A stretch of DNA of 64,000 bases from Armatimonadota bacterium (GTDB lineage Bacteria; Armatimonadota; UBA5829; DTJY01), in contig JARYMF010000002.1 in assembly GCA_029907255.1 (NCBI GenBank), forward strand, positions 280,569-344,568, given 5' to 3'. Position numbers and translations under genes: made by a program. Under the pieces are notes generated by a model. It saw nothing but the letters and a program-made list of their open reading frames with translations, made no database searches and had not been told where the DNA came from. Shown here in pieces: positions 18,064 to 25,656 of the stretch (position 1 is the first letter of the stretch; each line of letters starts with the position of its first letter).

Positions 18064-19455
18064 TTATTGATTTGCGGCTTTTCTTCTTTGTTTTGCCATG
18101 CGTTTTTTAGTTGCTCCGCGCCCTTTCCATAAGGGCTCGGCAAGCTCAGAATCCCATTTCGCCAGCAAATCACTAAGTTCCTTTACTTTCTCTTGGTTCT
18201 TTGAATTGAGATTATTCTTCTCACCGATATCTTCTTCCAAGTTATAAAGTTCGGTGTAGCCATCCTCCAATTTCACAAGCTTCCAATTGCCTTTTCGAAT
18301 TGCTGATTGAGCACCAAATCGCCAGTATAAAACATCATGGGGATTGTCTTTCGATTTGCCTGTCAGGAACGGAAGCAGGTTAACACCGTCGAACTTGGCT
18401 CCTTTTGTGTCGGCGCCCGCTACCGCACACGCGGTTGGCGCAATATCTAGCGATATGACTGGCTTGTCGTAAACCTTACCTGCGGGAATCACGCCTTTCC
18501 ATTGAACCAAATAGGGCACGCGAATTCCGCCTTCATAAACTTGGCCTTTATACCCCCTTAGCGGGTCGTTTCTCGAAGTTGTATTTAGCGTTGGCCCGCC
18601 GTTATCGCTTATGAAGAAGATCAGCGTATTTTCCTCAATCTCATTTTTCCGAAGAGCGTCGAGAACCTTTCCAACCGCATCGTCCATCGCCGAAAGCATT
18701 GCAGCAAATGTCCGGCGCTTTTTATCGGTGATTGAGGCGAAACGGCTAAGGTATTTTTCGGGTGCCTGCAGAGGCGAATGTACTGCGTTGAACGCTAGAT
18801 AGAGGAAAAATTTTTCTTTGCTATGCCTATTAATAAACGAAACTGCCTCGCGGGCAAAAGCATCGGTTAGGTATTCTTTCTCTTCCACTGGTTCTTTTCC
18901 CCGCATTATGCGGTTCCGAGCCTCTTTGCCCTCGCCGAAGTATTGGTGAGCACCACCAAGAAATCCAAAAAACTCGTCAAATCCTCTGTTTATCGGCCAA
19001 TAAGGTTCATTGTAGCCGAGGTGCCATTTCCCGACGATTCCTGTTTTGTAGCCGGCAGTCTTGAGCCGTGCAGCCAAAGTGGTTTCAGTAAGAGGAAGCC
19101 CAAATTGGGCGTCTGCTACGTTAGCCGGACCTGGATTAAATTCATGCCCGAATCTTTGTTGATACCTTCCTGTGAGTAGCCCCGCCCTAGTGGGACTGCA
19201 GACTGGACATGAGACGTATCCGTTGGTGAAGCGGACCCCATTTTTCGCAATGGAGTCAATGTTTGGCGTAGGGATATCTTTGCATCCCTGACATCCCAAT
19301 TCGGCATAGCCCTGGTCATCGGAGACAATTACAATTATGTTTGGTTTATTGTCTCCCACAGCCGTATTTGGAAGCCAGCTTGGTAGAGCAAGTGCTGCCG
19401 CACCTATACCTGCGATTTTCAAAAATTCGCGCCTGTTCATTGCGTTTTCCGCCAT
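18064..19455 (-). CDS. Tat-exported arylsulfatase-type sulfatase
   Basis: A type I sulfatase that removes sulfate esters, probably from sulfated polysaccharides outside the cytoplasm. The N-terminus MNRREFLKIAGIGAAALALP is a Tat signal. The catalytic domain begins with NIIVIVSDDQGYAELGC (metal Asp pair) and contains CSPTRAGLLTGR, where the Cys is converted to formylglycine. KWHLGY and DNGG motifs follow. Start ATG 19455 is preferred because AGGAGGA stands 9 bases before it; an upstream in-frame start would add 16 residues and spoil the signal. The maturation enzyme is not in the window. It is divergent from a sugar isomerase gene, which could form a sulfated-sugar pathway with it. Confidence 0.93.
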   Translation of the reverse strand: MAENAMNRREFLKIAGIGAAALALPSWLPNTAVGDNKPNIIVIVSDDQGYAELGCQGCKDIPTPNIDSIAKNGVRFTNGYVSCPVCSPTRAGLLTGRYQQRFGHEFNPGPANVADAQFGLPLTETTLAARLKTAGYKTGIVGKWHLGYNEPYWPINRGFDEFFGFLGGAHQYFGEGKEARNRIMRGKEPVEEKEYLTDAFAREAVSFINRHSKEKFFLYLAFNAVHSPLQAPEKYLSRFASITDKKRRTFAAMLSAMDDAVGKVLDALRKNEIEENTLIFFISDNGGPTLNTTSRNDPLRGYKGQVYEGGIRVPYLVQWKGVIPAGKVYDKPVISLDIAPTACAVAGADTKGAKFDGVNLLPFLTGKSKDNPHDVLYWRFGAQSAIRKGNWKLVKLEDGYTELYNLEEDIGEKNNLNSKNQEKVKELSDLLAKWDSELAEPLWKGRGATKKRMAKQRRKAANQ

Positions 19456-19562
19456 AATGGTTTGTCCTCCTTGGCTTTCTAAGACCTTTCTCAGGATAGC
19501 CAAAAATGGCTACCAATGCAATAGACGCTCAAATTCTACGTTAGTTCGCTTGCGGCAAATCC

Positions 19563-19592
19563 TTGACCAAGTTATGCGTGAAGTGGGATAAT
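19563..19592 (+). promoter_or_regulatory. Promoter of the sugar isomerase gene
   Basis: TTGACC (19563-19568) and GATAAT (19587-19592) are 18 bases apart, followed by AAGGAGG and ATG 19618. Confidence 0.6.
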
Positions 19593-19617
19593 CAGGAAAA
19601 GTAAAGGAGGCAGAGCA

Positions 19618-20496
19618 ATGAAAATTGGGGTTAGTTCATACAGCTGGGCGCGCTATCTTAGAGAGGGCAAGCTGGATATTTTTGGCGTCATTAAGGAAAC
19701 TGCCGCAATGGGGTTCGATGGCATTGAGTTCTCAGGGCTTAATGCGCCGGAGGGAACTACTGACCTTGTGGATTTTGCAAAAAAAATCAAAGAAGCTTGC
19801 GCTGAGGCAGGGCTTCCTATCATAAGCTACACAATTGGCGCGGACTTTTTAAATGCACAGGGCGGTTGGGAAGCAGAGGTCGAGCGGTTGAAGGGCGAAG
19901 TGGATATTGCCGCCGTCCTTGGCGCACCTCGCATGCGACATGATGCCACGCGCGGACCTGCGCCTGAGCGTTTAAGCACATGGGACTTTTTCCAGGTGCT
20001 TCCAATTCTTGAGAGAGGTTGCAGAGCCGTTACCGAATACGCGGCGGATAAGGGTATCAAGACGATGGTTGAGAACCATGGACGGTTTGTGCAGGATAGC
20101 GATCGGTGTGAGGCGCTAATGATTGCTGTTAATCATCCTAACTTTGGTGCGCTTGTAGATATCGGGAACTTTATTTGCGCTGACGATGACCCCGTGCGTG
20201 CAGTCACTCGGATGTCTCCCTATGCATTCCATGTTCACGCCAAGGATTTTCATAGAAAGCCTGGATATGAAGACCCTGGCCGAGGGTGGGGACGCTCGCG
20301 AGGAGGCGATCTATATCGGGGCGCAATAATTGGCCATGGAAATATAGATGTCCGCGGGTGTATTGCTGCTCTTAAATCGGCTGGGTACGATGGCTACCTT
20401 TCGATTGAATTTGAGGGTATGGAAGATAATCACCTTGCCCTAGAAATTGGCCTTGAGAACCTGCGAAGGTACGTCGCTGCCGTCGAACAACCATAA
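19618..20496 (+). CDS. Sugar phosphate isomerase/epimerase family protein
   Basis: A 292-residue TIM-barrel protein of the xylose-isomerase-like group (AP endonuclease 2 / IolE-type fold), whose members isomerise or epimerise free or phosphorylated sugars in the cytoplasm. It starts MKIGVSSYSWAR and has GFDGIEFSG near residue 35, the metal-binding pattern MVENHGRF near 151, GALVDIGNF near 178, HVHAKDFHRK near 203 and a C-terminal DGYLSIEFEGMEDN holding the last Glu ligand. All expected metal ligands (Glu, Asp, His, Glu) appear present. A strong Shine-Dalgarno AAGGAGG and a promoter lie upstream. Divergence from the sulfatase suggests a joint role in sugar use. The exact substrate is unknown. 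Confidence 0.85.
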   Translation: MKIGVSSYSWARYLREGKLDIFGVIKETAAMGFDGIEFSGLNAPEGTTDLVDFAKKIKEACAEAGLPIISYTIGADFLNAQGGWEAEVERLKGEVDIAAVLGAPRMRHDATRGPAPERLSTWDFFQVLPILERGCRAVTEYAADKGIKTMVENHGRFVQDSDRCEALMIAVNHPNFGALVDIGNFICADDDPVRAVTRMSPYAFHVHAKDFHRKPGYEDPGRGWGRSRGGDLYRGAIIGHGNIDVRGCIAALKSAGYDGYLSIEFEGMEDNHLALEIGLENLRRYVAAVEQP

Positions 20497-20544
20497 TCCG
20501 GCTTGTCATTGACTTGCGCATTCTTATTCGAGAGTAAAATTTGC

Positions 20545-20573
20545 TTGATAAGGTTTTCTCTGAGTGATATTAT
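20545..20573 (+). promoter_or_regulatory. Promoter of the DUF134 gene
   Basis: TTGATA (20545-20550), 17 bases, TATTAT (20568-20573). The -10 box overlaps the 22-bp palindrome that follows. Confidence 0.5.
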
Positions 20574-20590
20574 GGGCATATGCTCATAAT
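20569..20590. promoter_or_regulatory. 22-bp operator-like palindrome at the DUF134 promoter
   Basis: Two 11-base arms around the centre GCATATGC match at 10 of 11 positions (one G/T mismatch at 20575/20584). The palindrome covers the -10 box and the expected transcription start, and ends just before the Shine-Dalgarno of the DUF134 gene. Autoregulation by the HTH protein it precedes is the simplest reading. Confidence 0.6.
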
Positions 20591-20601
20591 GGAGAAAGCA
20601 A

Positions 20602-21066
20602 ATGCCTAGGCCAAGAATTTGCAGATGTGTTCGAGCGCTTCCGATTGTAGACCATTTTCACCCCTGCGGGAGGCCGTCCAGCGGGCAAGTAATTCTCGGA
20701 GTGGAGGAGCTTGAGGCCCTCAGGCTTGCAGATCTTGAAGGCAAGACACACGAAGAAGCCGCTGGTGCTATGAGAGTCTCCCGCCAGACGTTCGGGCGTA
20801 TTGTTGAATCGGCCAGAGCAAAAGTTGCAGATGCACTTGTGAGCGGGAAAAGTATTGTAATCCGGGGAGGCGTGTACGAAATGGCAAAGCGCGAGTTTAA
20901 ATGTGTAGACTGCGGTTATGTATGGGAAGTTCCTTTTGGAACGCCAAAGCCCGATGGGTGTCCAAAGTGCAATGGTGTGAACATTCACAGAGTTGGTGCA
21001 CCACGAATAGCAAGGCGCGGCCCAGCGTGGTGTTGTTGCTGCATGGAGGAGTCAAATAAGCCGTAA
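20602..21066 (+). CDS. DUF134-family HTH regulator with C-terminal cysteine module
   Basis: A 154-residue protein. Residues 1-100 match the DUF134 family of predicted DNA-binding proteins: the start MPRPRICRCV, an HPCG motif, then a sigma-like helix-turn-helix ILGVEELEALRLAD...GKTHEEAAGAMRVSRQTFGRIVESAR. The C-terminal part has CVDCG and CPKC pairs, a rubredoxin-like metal ribbon, and ends with a CCCC run. DUF134 proteins are often linked to metal cofactor proteins of the NifX/NifB type; none is next to it here. A GGAG lies before the ATG, and a 22-bp palindrome overlaps the promoter. Its stop is 12 bp from the convergent hisA stop. Confidence 0.85.
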   Translation: MPRPRICRCVRALPIVDHFHPCGRPSSGQVILGVEELEALRLADLEGKTHEEAAGAMRVSRQTFGRIVESARAKVADALVSGKSIVIRGGVYEMAKREFKCVDCGYVWEVPFGTPKPDGCPKCNGVNIHRVGAPRIARRGPAWCCCCMEESNKP

Positions 21067-21078
21067 AGCATGACGTCA

Positions 21079-21807
21079 TTAGCCCGACTTGGCAACGGCA
21101 ATAGCTTTCCTTAGGTCAATCGCACCAGTATATAGCGCCTTGCCAACAATAACGCCCTCGATGCCGATGGATTCGAGGTTTTTGAGTTGCTTAATATCGG
21201 CAATGCTTGAGACGCCGCCAGATGCAATGACGGGTATGCTAACTGCTCGAGCCATTTCTTCCATTGCAGTTATATTTACGCCCTCAAGCATCCCGTCGCG
21301 CTTGATATCGGTATAAATAATCCGCCGTGCGCCCAGCGATTCCATATGCCTAGCAAATTCGACAGCTTTTAGGTTTGTACTACCCTGCCATCCATGAGTA
21401 GCGACATAGCCATCGCGGGCGTCCAAGCCGAGGATTGCACGTTCTCCAAATTTGCGGAACATTTCCTCTGCAAGGTTGCTGTCAAGCGCCGCGGTAGTGC
21501 CGATTATAATGCGGTCAAGACCAAGGTCGAGCATTTTGCGCGCAATTTCAAAAGTTCGAATGCCGCCACCTAGTTGAACTGGAATTTTCAACGTTCGAAC
21601 AATGCGGGCGATAACCTCGACATTTTGCGGACTGCCGGTTCTTGCGCCGTCCAAATCAACAACATGCAAGCGCTCGGCCCCGAGAGATGCCCAGTGCTCA
21701 GCCATCGCTATTGGGTCATCCGAAAACACTGTCTCACGGTCGAAATCTCCTTGAAGAAGCCTTACGCACTTTCCATTTCGTATGTCGACGGCAGGAATAA
21801 TAATCAT
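21079..21807 (-). CDS. hisA: Phosphoribosylformimino-AICAR-phosphate isomerase (HisA)
   Basis: HisA opens the ribose ring of ProFAR to give PRFAR, the fourth step of histidine synthesis, in the cytoplasm. The 242-residue (beta/alpha)8 barrel has the two catalytic aspartates, Asp8 in AVDIRNGKCVRL and Asp129 in LGLDARDG, the LGGGIR phosphate loop at 79-84 and YTDIKRDGM at 165-173. The start ATG follows GGGAG. It is the last gene of a cluster hisD, HAD phosphatase, hisB, hisA. hisH and hisF, often beside it, are absent from this window. Confidence 0.95.
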   Translation of the reverse strand: MIIIPAVDIRNGKCVRLLQGDFDRETVFSDDPIAMAEHWASLGAERLHVVDLDGARTGSPQNVEVIARIVRTLKIPVQLGGGIRTFEIARKMLDLGLDRIIIGTTAALDSNLAEEMFRKFGERAILGLDARDGYVATHGWQGSTNLKAVEFARHMESLGARRIIYTDIKRDGMLEGVNITAMEEMARAVSIPVIASGGVSSIADIKQLKNLESIGIEGVIVGKALYTGAIDLRKAIAVAKSG

Positions 21808-21862
21808 TAGAAGCTCCCAGTGACGAGTGCAAGTAGTTTAGCCTTTGTTCCTTCGATTGAAT

Positions 21863-22453
21863 CTATAGCACGCCTTTTGTTGAAGGCACCCCATGGATTC
21901 GCTCGCTGATTCGTGTCGCGGCTTCAAGCGCTTTGGCAAAAGACTTAAAAACTGCTTCGGCTGTGTGGTGTGGGTCTTCACCGGAAAGCTTGCGAATGTG
22001 CAAAGTTATGCCGGCATTGCGAGCGACTGACTCAAAAAATTCGGGAATTAAGATTGAATCCATCGTGCCAATTTTTTCTTGCTCAATGACAACATCATAA
22101 CATAAGAGGCCACGCCCGCTTAGGTCAATGGATGTTAGCACCAGGGCTTCGTCCATTGGCACGATCGCCCAGCCGTATCTTGCTATTCCAACCTTATTGC
22201 CGAGCGCCTTGTCTATGGCTTTCCCAATAAGGATACCAACGTCTTCGATTGTGTGGTGCGGGTCAATTTCTAGGTCGCCCTTTGCTTGTACTTGCAAATC
22301 AAATAAGCCATGTTTTGCCAGTGCTGTAAGCATGTGGTCAAAAAATCCTATCCCTGTGTGGATGTTTGATTCTCCGCTACCATCAAGGTCTAGGCTTACC
22401 TTGATCTCAGTTTCTTTTGTTTTCCGCTCCAACTCTGCTTTTCGGCTGGGCAT
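21863..22453 (-). CDS. hisB: Imidazoleglycerol-phosphate dehydratase
   Basis: HisB dehydrates imidazoleglycerol phosphate to imidazoleacetol phosphate. The 196 residues are the single-function form, without the phosphatase domain of E. coli HisB. Motifs: GIGFFDHMLTALAKHG at 34-49, DPHHTIEDVGI at 64-74 and the second metal motif DPHHTAEAVFKSF near 165-177. AGGAGG is positioned just before the ATG. The HAD phosphatase gene ends 10 bp upstream and could supply the missing histidinol-phosphatase. hisA follows after 55 bp. Confidence 0.95.
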   Translation of the reverse strand: MPSRKAELERKTKETEIKVSLDLDGSGESNIHTGIGFFDHMLTALAKHGLFDLQVQAKGDLEIDPHHTIEDVGILIGKAIDKALGNKVGIARYGWAIVPMDEALVLTSIDLSGRGLLCYDVVIEQEKIGTMDSILIPEFFESVARNAGITLHIRKLSGEDPHHTAEAVFKSFAKALEAATRISERIHGVPSTKGVL

Positions 22454-22463
22454 GATGCACCTC

Positions 22464-23489
22464 CTATAGTAACATGCTTAATGCCAAGAGGGCGGCGTTC
22501 ACGTTATCTGCTACCATATCGGCCCTTTGGCTGATGAAAACTTCACGCAAGTTTGGGTCACTCAAACCCGTCAGCACCGCGCAAGATGCTATTTCATAAC
22601 CCAAATCTTTATAGTTGCGAACGGTAGCCAAGTCGTCTGGAGTGTCGCCTACGTACATTGGAAGTTTGCAGCCTGTACGTTCGACTGCAAGCCTGAGTAC
22701 TTCGGGATTGGGCTTCCAAAGGTGGTCGTCCTCTGTTACGAGCACTGCAGGCGGAAACAAATCGGACAGGCCCATCAGCCGAAGTCCCGTGATAGTTTCG
22801 CCAAGGGTACGCCCAGTAGCAATCCCCAGCTTTAACCCATTTGGCACTAGCTGTTTATTTAGAATGCACCGGTCACGGTGAATCAATCCCAATCCTTCGA
22901 CTATCGTTGCTTTGTATCCGTATACCTCTGGACAGAGATCACCAGAGTAGGTTTCCTGGAATACCTTTTCAAGTAGCTTTCTGTCAGACCAAGCCGAAAG
23001 CACATCCCATTCCTCTTGCGAGGCAAGTTTTTGTAATACCTTTCGAGCATTTTCCAATCCGCCGCCAAGTTTTGCCACACATGCAGTGAAATCCATAATT
23101 GTTGGCGGCTTGCTTCTTAGTTCAGACCCCTTAGTGCTCGAATATCGCACGCTTTTTAGTAGGTAAAGCAATACCCACGCTGTGGCAAGATCCCAGTCGC
23201 TGTTGAAACCGCGAGCGAGTTTAAAGGCATCCACATCTTCTGGGGTAATCATGCCTTCGCAATCGGTCCAACCAAGCATGCCAAAGTAAATCTCAGCGAC
23301 TCTTCCGTGCGCTAGCTGGATAGATTCTCTTACATCTATGAGCACCCCGTCTACGTCGAAAATAATCCCATCTATACTTGATAAATATTTCACTGAGTCA
23401 TGATGGATTAGCGTTTCTCCAGCCTTTGTTCCAATTATTTTATAGTCTCCAATTACCTTGCTTGTTCTGTTGTCAATCACCAGTTTCAA
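22464..23489 (-). CDS. HAD-superfamily phosphatase in the his cluster (candidate histidinol-phosphatase)
   Basis: A 341-residue HAD subfamily I hydrolase with a long helical cap. The four HAD motifs are present: DVDGV at 45-49 with the nucleophile Asp45, IATGR at 223-227, Lys259 in KPNP and GDTPDD at 281-286. It is encoded between hisD (26 bp) and hisB (10 bp), on the same strand. Since hisB here lacks a phosphatase domain, this protein is a candidate for the histidinol-phosphate phosphatase step. That is inferred from position only. The start is TTG 23489 behind GAGGTG; a GTG nine bases later is also possible. The 40-residue N-terminal extension before motif I is unusual. Confidence 0.75.
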   Translation of the reverse strand: MKLVIDNRTSKVIGDYKIIGTKAGETLIHHDSVKYLSSIDGIIFDVDGVLIDVRESIQLAHGRVAEIYFGMLGWTDCEGMITPEDVDAFKLARGFNSDWDLATAWVLLYLLKSVRYSSTKGSELRSKPPTIMDFTACVAKLGGGLENARKVLQKLASQEEWDVLSAWSDRKLLEKVFQETYSGDLCPEVYGYKATIVEGLGLIHRDRCILNKQLVPNGLKLGIATGRTLGETITGLRLMGLSDLFPPAVLVTEDDHLWKPNPEVLRLAVERTGCKLPMYVGDTPDDLATVRNYKDLGYEIASCAVLTGLSDPNLREVFISQRADMVADNVNAALLALSMLL

Positions 23490-23515
23490 TAATCACCTCT
23501 GATTGAGAATCACTG

Positions 23516-24805
23516 TCAGTCGTTTTTAAGTCTTTGTCGAATAGCATTTGCGTGTGCATCAAGGCCCTCCGCTTCGGCAAGTTCAACAGCGGTTGGTCCT
23601 TCGGCTTCCAAGCTTTCTTTAGAATACATGATTACGCTCGAAACCTTGGTAAAATCGGCTACGGTTAGCGGTGAAGAGAAGCGAGCTGTTCCGCTGGTAG
23701 GCAGTACGTGGCTTGGCCCGGCGATGTAATCTCCAATCGGCTCGGTGGAGTATTCACCAAGGAATATCGCCCCAGCGTTCTTGATTGATTTTAGGTATTG
23801 GCGGGCATCTTTAACCATAAGTTCTAGGTGTTCGGGAGCGACTCTATTTGCAATCTCGATTGCTTTTTCGATATCCGGAACTATGATTATTAAACCGTTT
23901 TCTTCGATGCTTTTGCGTGCCGTTTCGCTTCTGGAGAGCAAGTTTAGTTGTTTTTCAAGTTCGGCTTTGACTTCATTTGCAATGAGAGCCGAAGTGGTGA
24001 CTAGAATGGCCCGGGCATCGGTTTGGTGCTCTGCTTGCGAAAGCATGTCCGCCGCCACATAGCATGGGTTGGCGGTTTCGTCTGCAATCACAAGCACTTC
24101 ACTTGGTCCAGCTAGCATGTCAATGCCTACTTCGCCAAAGACAAAGCGCTTTGCCATTGTTGCGTATATGTTTCCAGGCCCGACAATTACGTCCACCTTG
24201 GGAACGGTTTGTGTGCCATACGCAAGCGCTGCGACCGCCTGTGCACCGCCCATTCTGAATATGCCGTCAACTCCTGCCTCGACCGCTGCCGCCGCAACAG
24301 CAGGGTGTATTGTTCCGTCTTTTCTTGGCGGGGTGGCGACATAGACCTCCCGTACGCCGGCAACTTTTGCTGGGATTGCCGACATCAAGAGCGAACTTGG
24401 GAGAGGCGCGGCGAAGGCGGGAACGTGTATCCCAGCTCTTTCTACAGGGTTTACTATTTGCCCAAGGAGAATCCCAGGCCGCTCGCTATCGAACCATGTG
24501 GTCTGAACTTGCTTGAGGTGAAATCGCTCTATATTTTCTTTTGCAACCCTGATTGCAGAAATAAGTTTGCTTGGAACCTGAGCAGCTAGGCTATTGACCT
24601 CACTTTGTGGAATGGCAATTGTATTTGCGTTTGGCCAGTCAAACTTTCTCGTGTACTCTAGTACTGCTTCGTCGCCCCTAGCTTTTACATCGGCGATTAT
24701 TGCACGAACGGTGGCTTCAACCTCAGGGTTTTCCTGAAGAAGCGGTTTATCTAGGATTGTTGATAATTCTTCCGGTTTGCAGTTTTCAGTGTTTAATATT
24801 CGCAT
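23516..24805 (-). CDS. hisD: Histidinol dehydrogenase
   Basis: HisD oxidises histidinol to histidine in two NAD-dependent steps using zinc. The 429-residue protein has the family motifs GPGNIYATMAKR, GPSEVLVIAD and SQAEHQTDARA with the zinc Gln and His, RVAPEHLELM with the catalytic Glu-His pair, and HVLPTSGTARF. The start ATG 24805 has no Shine-Dalgarno sequence. A perfect -10 box ends only 6 bases before it, so the message is probably leaderless. It heads the cluster hisD, HAD phosphatase, hisB, hisA. Confidence 0.96.
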   Translation of the reverse strand: MRILNTENCKPEELSTILDKPLLQENPEVEATVRAIIADVKARGDEAVLEYTRKFDWPNANTIAIPQSEVNSLAAQVPSKLISAIRVAKENIERFHLKQVQTTWFDSERPGILLGQIVNPVERAGIHVPAFAAPLPSSLLMSAIPAKVAGVREVYVATPPRKDGTIHPAVAAAAVEAGVDGIFRMGGAQAVAALAYGTQTVPKVDVIVGPGNIYATMAKRFVFGEVGIDMLAGPSEVLVIADETANPCYVAADMLSQAEHQTDARAILVTTSALIANEVKAELEKQLNLLSRSETARKSIEENGLIIIVPDIEKAIEIANRVAPEHLELMVKDARQYLKSIKNAGAIFLGEYSTEPIGDYIAGPSHVLPTSGTARFSSPLTVADFTKVSSVIMYSKESLEAEGPTAVELAEAEGLDAHANAIRQRLKND

Positions 24806-24811
24806 GCGCAG

Positions 24812-24840
24812 ATTATACCAGACGCCATATAAGATAGCAA
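24812..24840 (-). promoter_or_regulatory. hisD promoter predicting a leaderless transcript
   Basis: On the minus strand, TTGCTA (24840-24835), 17 bases, TATAAT (24817-24812), then 6 bases and the ATG of hisD at 24805. A normal start 6-7 bases after the -10 box falls on or next to the A of the ATG. Confidence 0.7.
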
Positions 24841-24854
24841 CTCAGGTTGATTGC

Positions 24855-24883
24855 TTGACTCCTGGCATTAAAGTAGATAATAT
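24855..24883 (+). promoter_or_regulatory. Promoter of the pilin-like gene
   Basis: TTGACT (24855-24860), 17 bases, TAATAT (24878-24883). It is divergent from the hisD promoter, whose -35 box lies 15 bases away. Confidence 0.6.
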
Positions 24884-24920
24884 GGGTGAAATCGCAAGAC
24901 AATTTTAGGGGTGAATAGTC

Positions 24921-25445
24921 ATGTTCAACCAGGAATCCCAATATCCTCCACCAAGGCCAGAAAGAAAAATGAGCTGCCTGAAGATAGGAGCCATTTCGTG
25001 TTTGGTGCTTGTTTTTGTAATAATAGTTGGAAGTTATTGGCTGTATAGGGTTATTGCAAGCAATCCTGCTTTCAAGAAGGGGATAGAGGAAGCAAAAGCA
25101 ATGGCACAATGTACAGTACAGCTTCAGGAGCTTCACAGAGCGTTAGAGAGATATTATGCAAAGAATGGCAAATATCCTTCTTCGCTGGGCGAACTCTATC
25201 CAGACTATTTGGAGGACAAAAAGATTCTTTACTGTCCATCGGACAAAGCGCATTCAGGCGAGAGCAGTTACATCTATTACCCGCCATCGCCAAAAACCCC
25301 AGATAGCGCCGTCGTGTTGGAATGTCGCCGTCATATCCTGATTGAAGGCCAGCCGCCGCAGGTGATAAGACTCCGCAAGGATGGCCGCATCGAGGGCGCG
25401 GGATATCAGCCTCCCAGGACACCAAGCCCTGCGAAGACTCGTTGA
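24921..25445 (+). CDS. Membrane-anchored pseudopilin-like (GspG-like) protein
   Basis: A 174-residue protein with one hydrophobic segment at about residues 20-45, then a helix and the pattern LHRALERYYAKNGKYPSSLGEL...YLEDKKILYCPSD, which is the typical middle of type II secretion GspG-like and other H-X9-DG-type pilin-like proteins. A classic prepilin cleavage site is not evident: Cys-Leu-Lys-Ile precedes the hydrophobic stretch, and there is no Glu at position 5. It may therefore be a simple anchored relative rather than a true pilin. The tail is proline-rich. AGGGGTGA precedes the ATG. The function is not known. Confidence 0.6.
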   Translation: MFNQESQYPPPRPERKMSCLKIGAISCLVLVFVIIVGSYWLYRVIASNPAFKKGIEEAKAMAQCTVQLQELHRALERYYAKNGKYPSSLGELYPDYLEDKKILYCPSDKAHSGESSYIYYPPSPKTPDSAVVLECRRHILIEGQPPQVIRLRKDGRIEGAGYQPPRTPSPAKTR

Positions 25446-25541
25446 TAAACTTGGCGTCTACTAATGTAAAGTTTGCTTTTGCTAAAAAACTGGGCTTGGC
25501 ATGCTTTGCTATTCCAACGCTAAAAACATGCACGGCATTTC

Positions 25542-25571
25542 TTGACAAAATGGCTTGTCGGTTGGTATACT
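25542..25571 (+). promoter_or_regulatory. purA promoter
   Basis: A perfect TTGACA (25542-25547) and TATACT (25566-25571) are separated by 18 bases. The start would be near 25578, giving a leader of about 80 bases before purA. Confidence 0.75.
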
Positions 25572-25593
25572 GGCTGAGCTTGGAGTTTAGGAA

Positions 25594-25621
25594 AAGTGGA
25601 TAGCAATAAGGCTATCCACTT
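25594..25621 (+). promoter_or_regulatory. 11-bp hairpin at the start of the purA leader
   Basis: AAGTGGATAGC and GCTATCCACTT form a perfect 11-bp stem around AATAAG. The stem begins about 16 bases after the predicted transcription start and is followed by CCTTATTTTG. It could stabilise the mRNA, act as an attenuator, or bind a regulator. It does not resemble the purine riboswitch. Confidence 0.55.
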
Positions 25622-25656
25622 CCTTATTTTGTGAACAATGAAGAGGGAACGAGGAG

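Noticed and set aside
24921..25445. A type IV pilin with standard cleavage site
   Set aside because: The N-terminus lacks the Gly-Phe...Glu prepilin pattern, so only a pilin-like label is justified.
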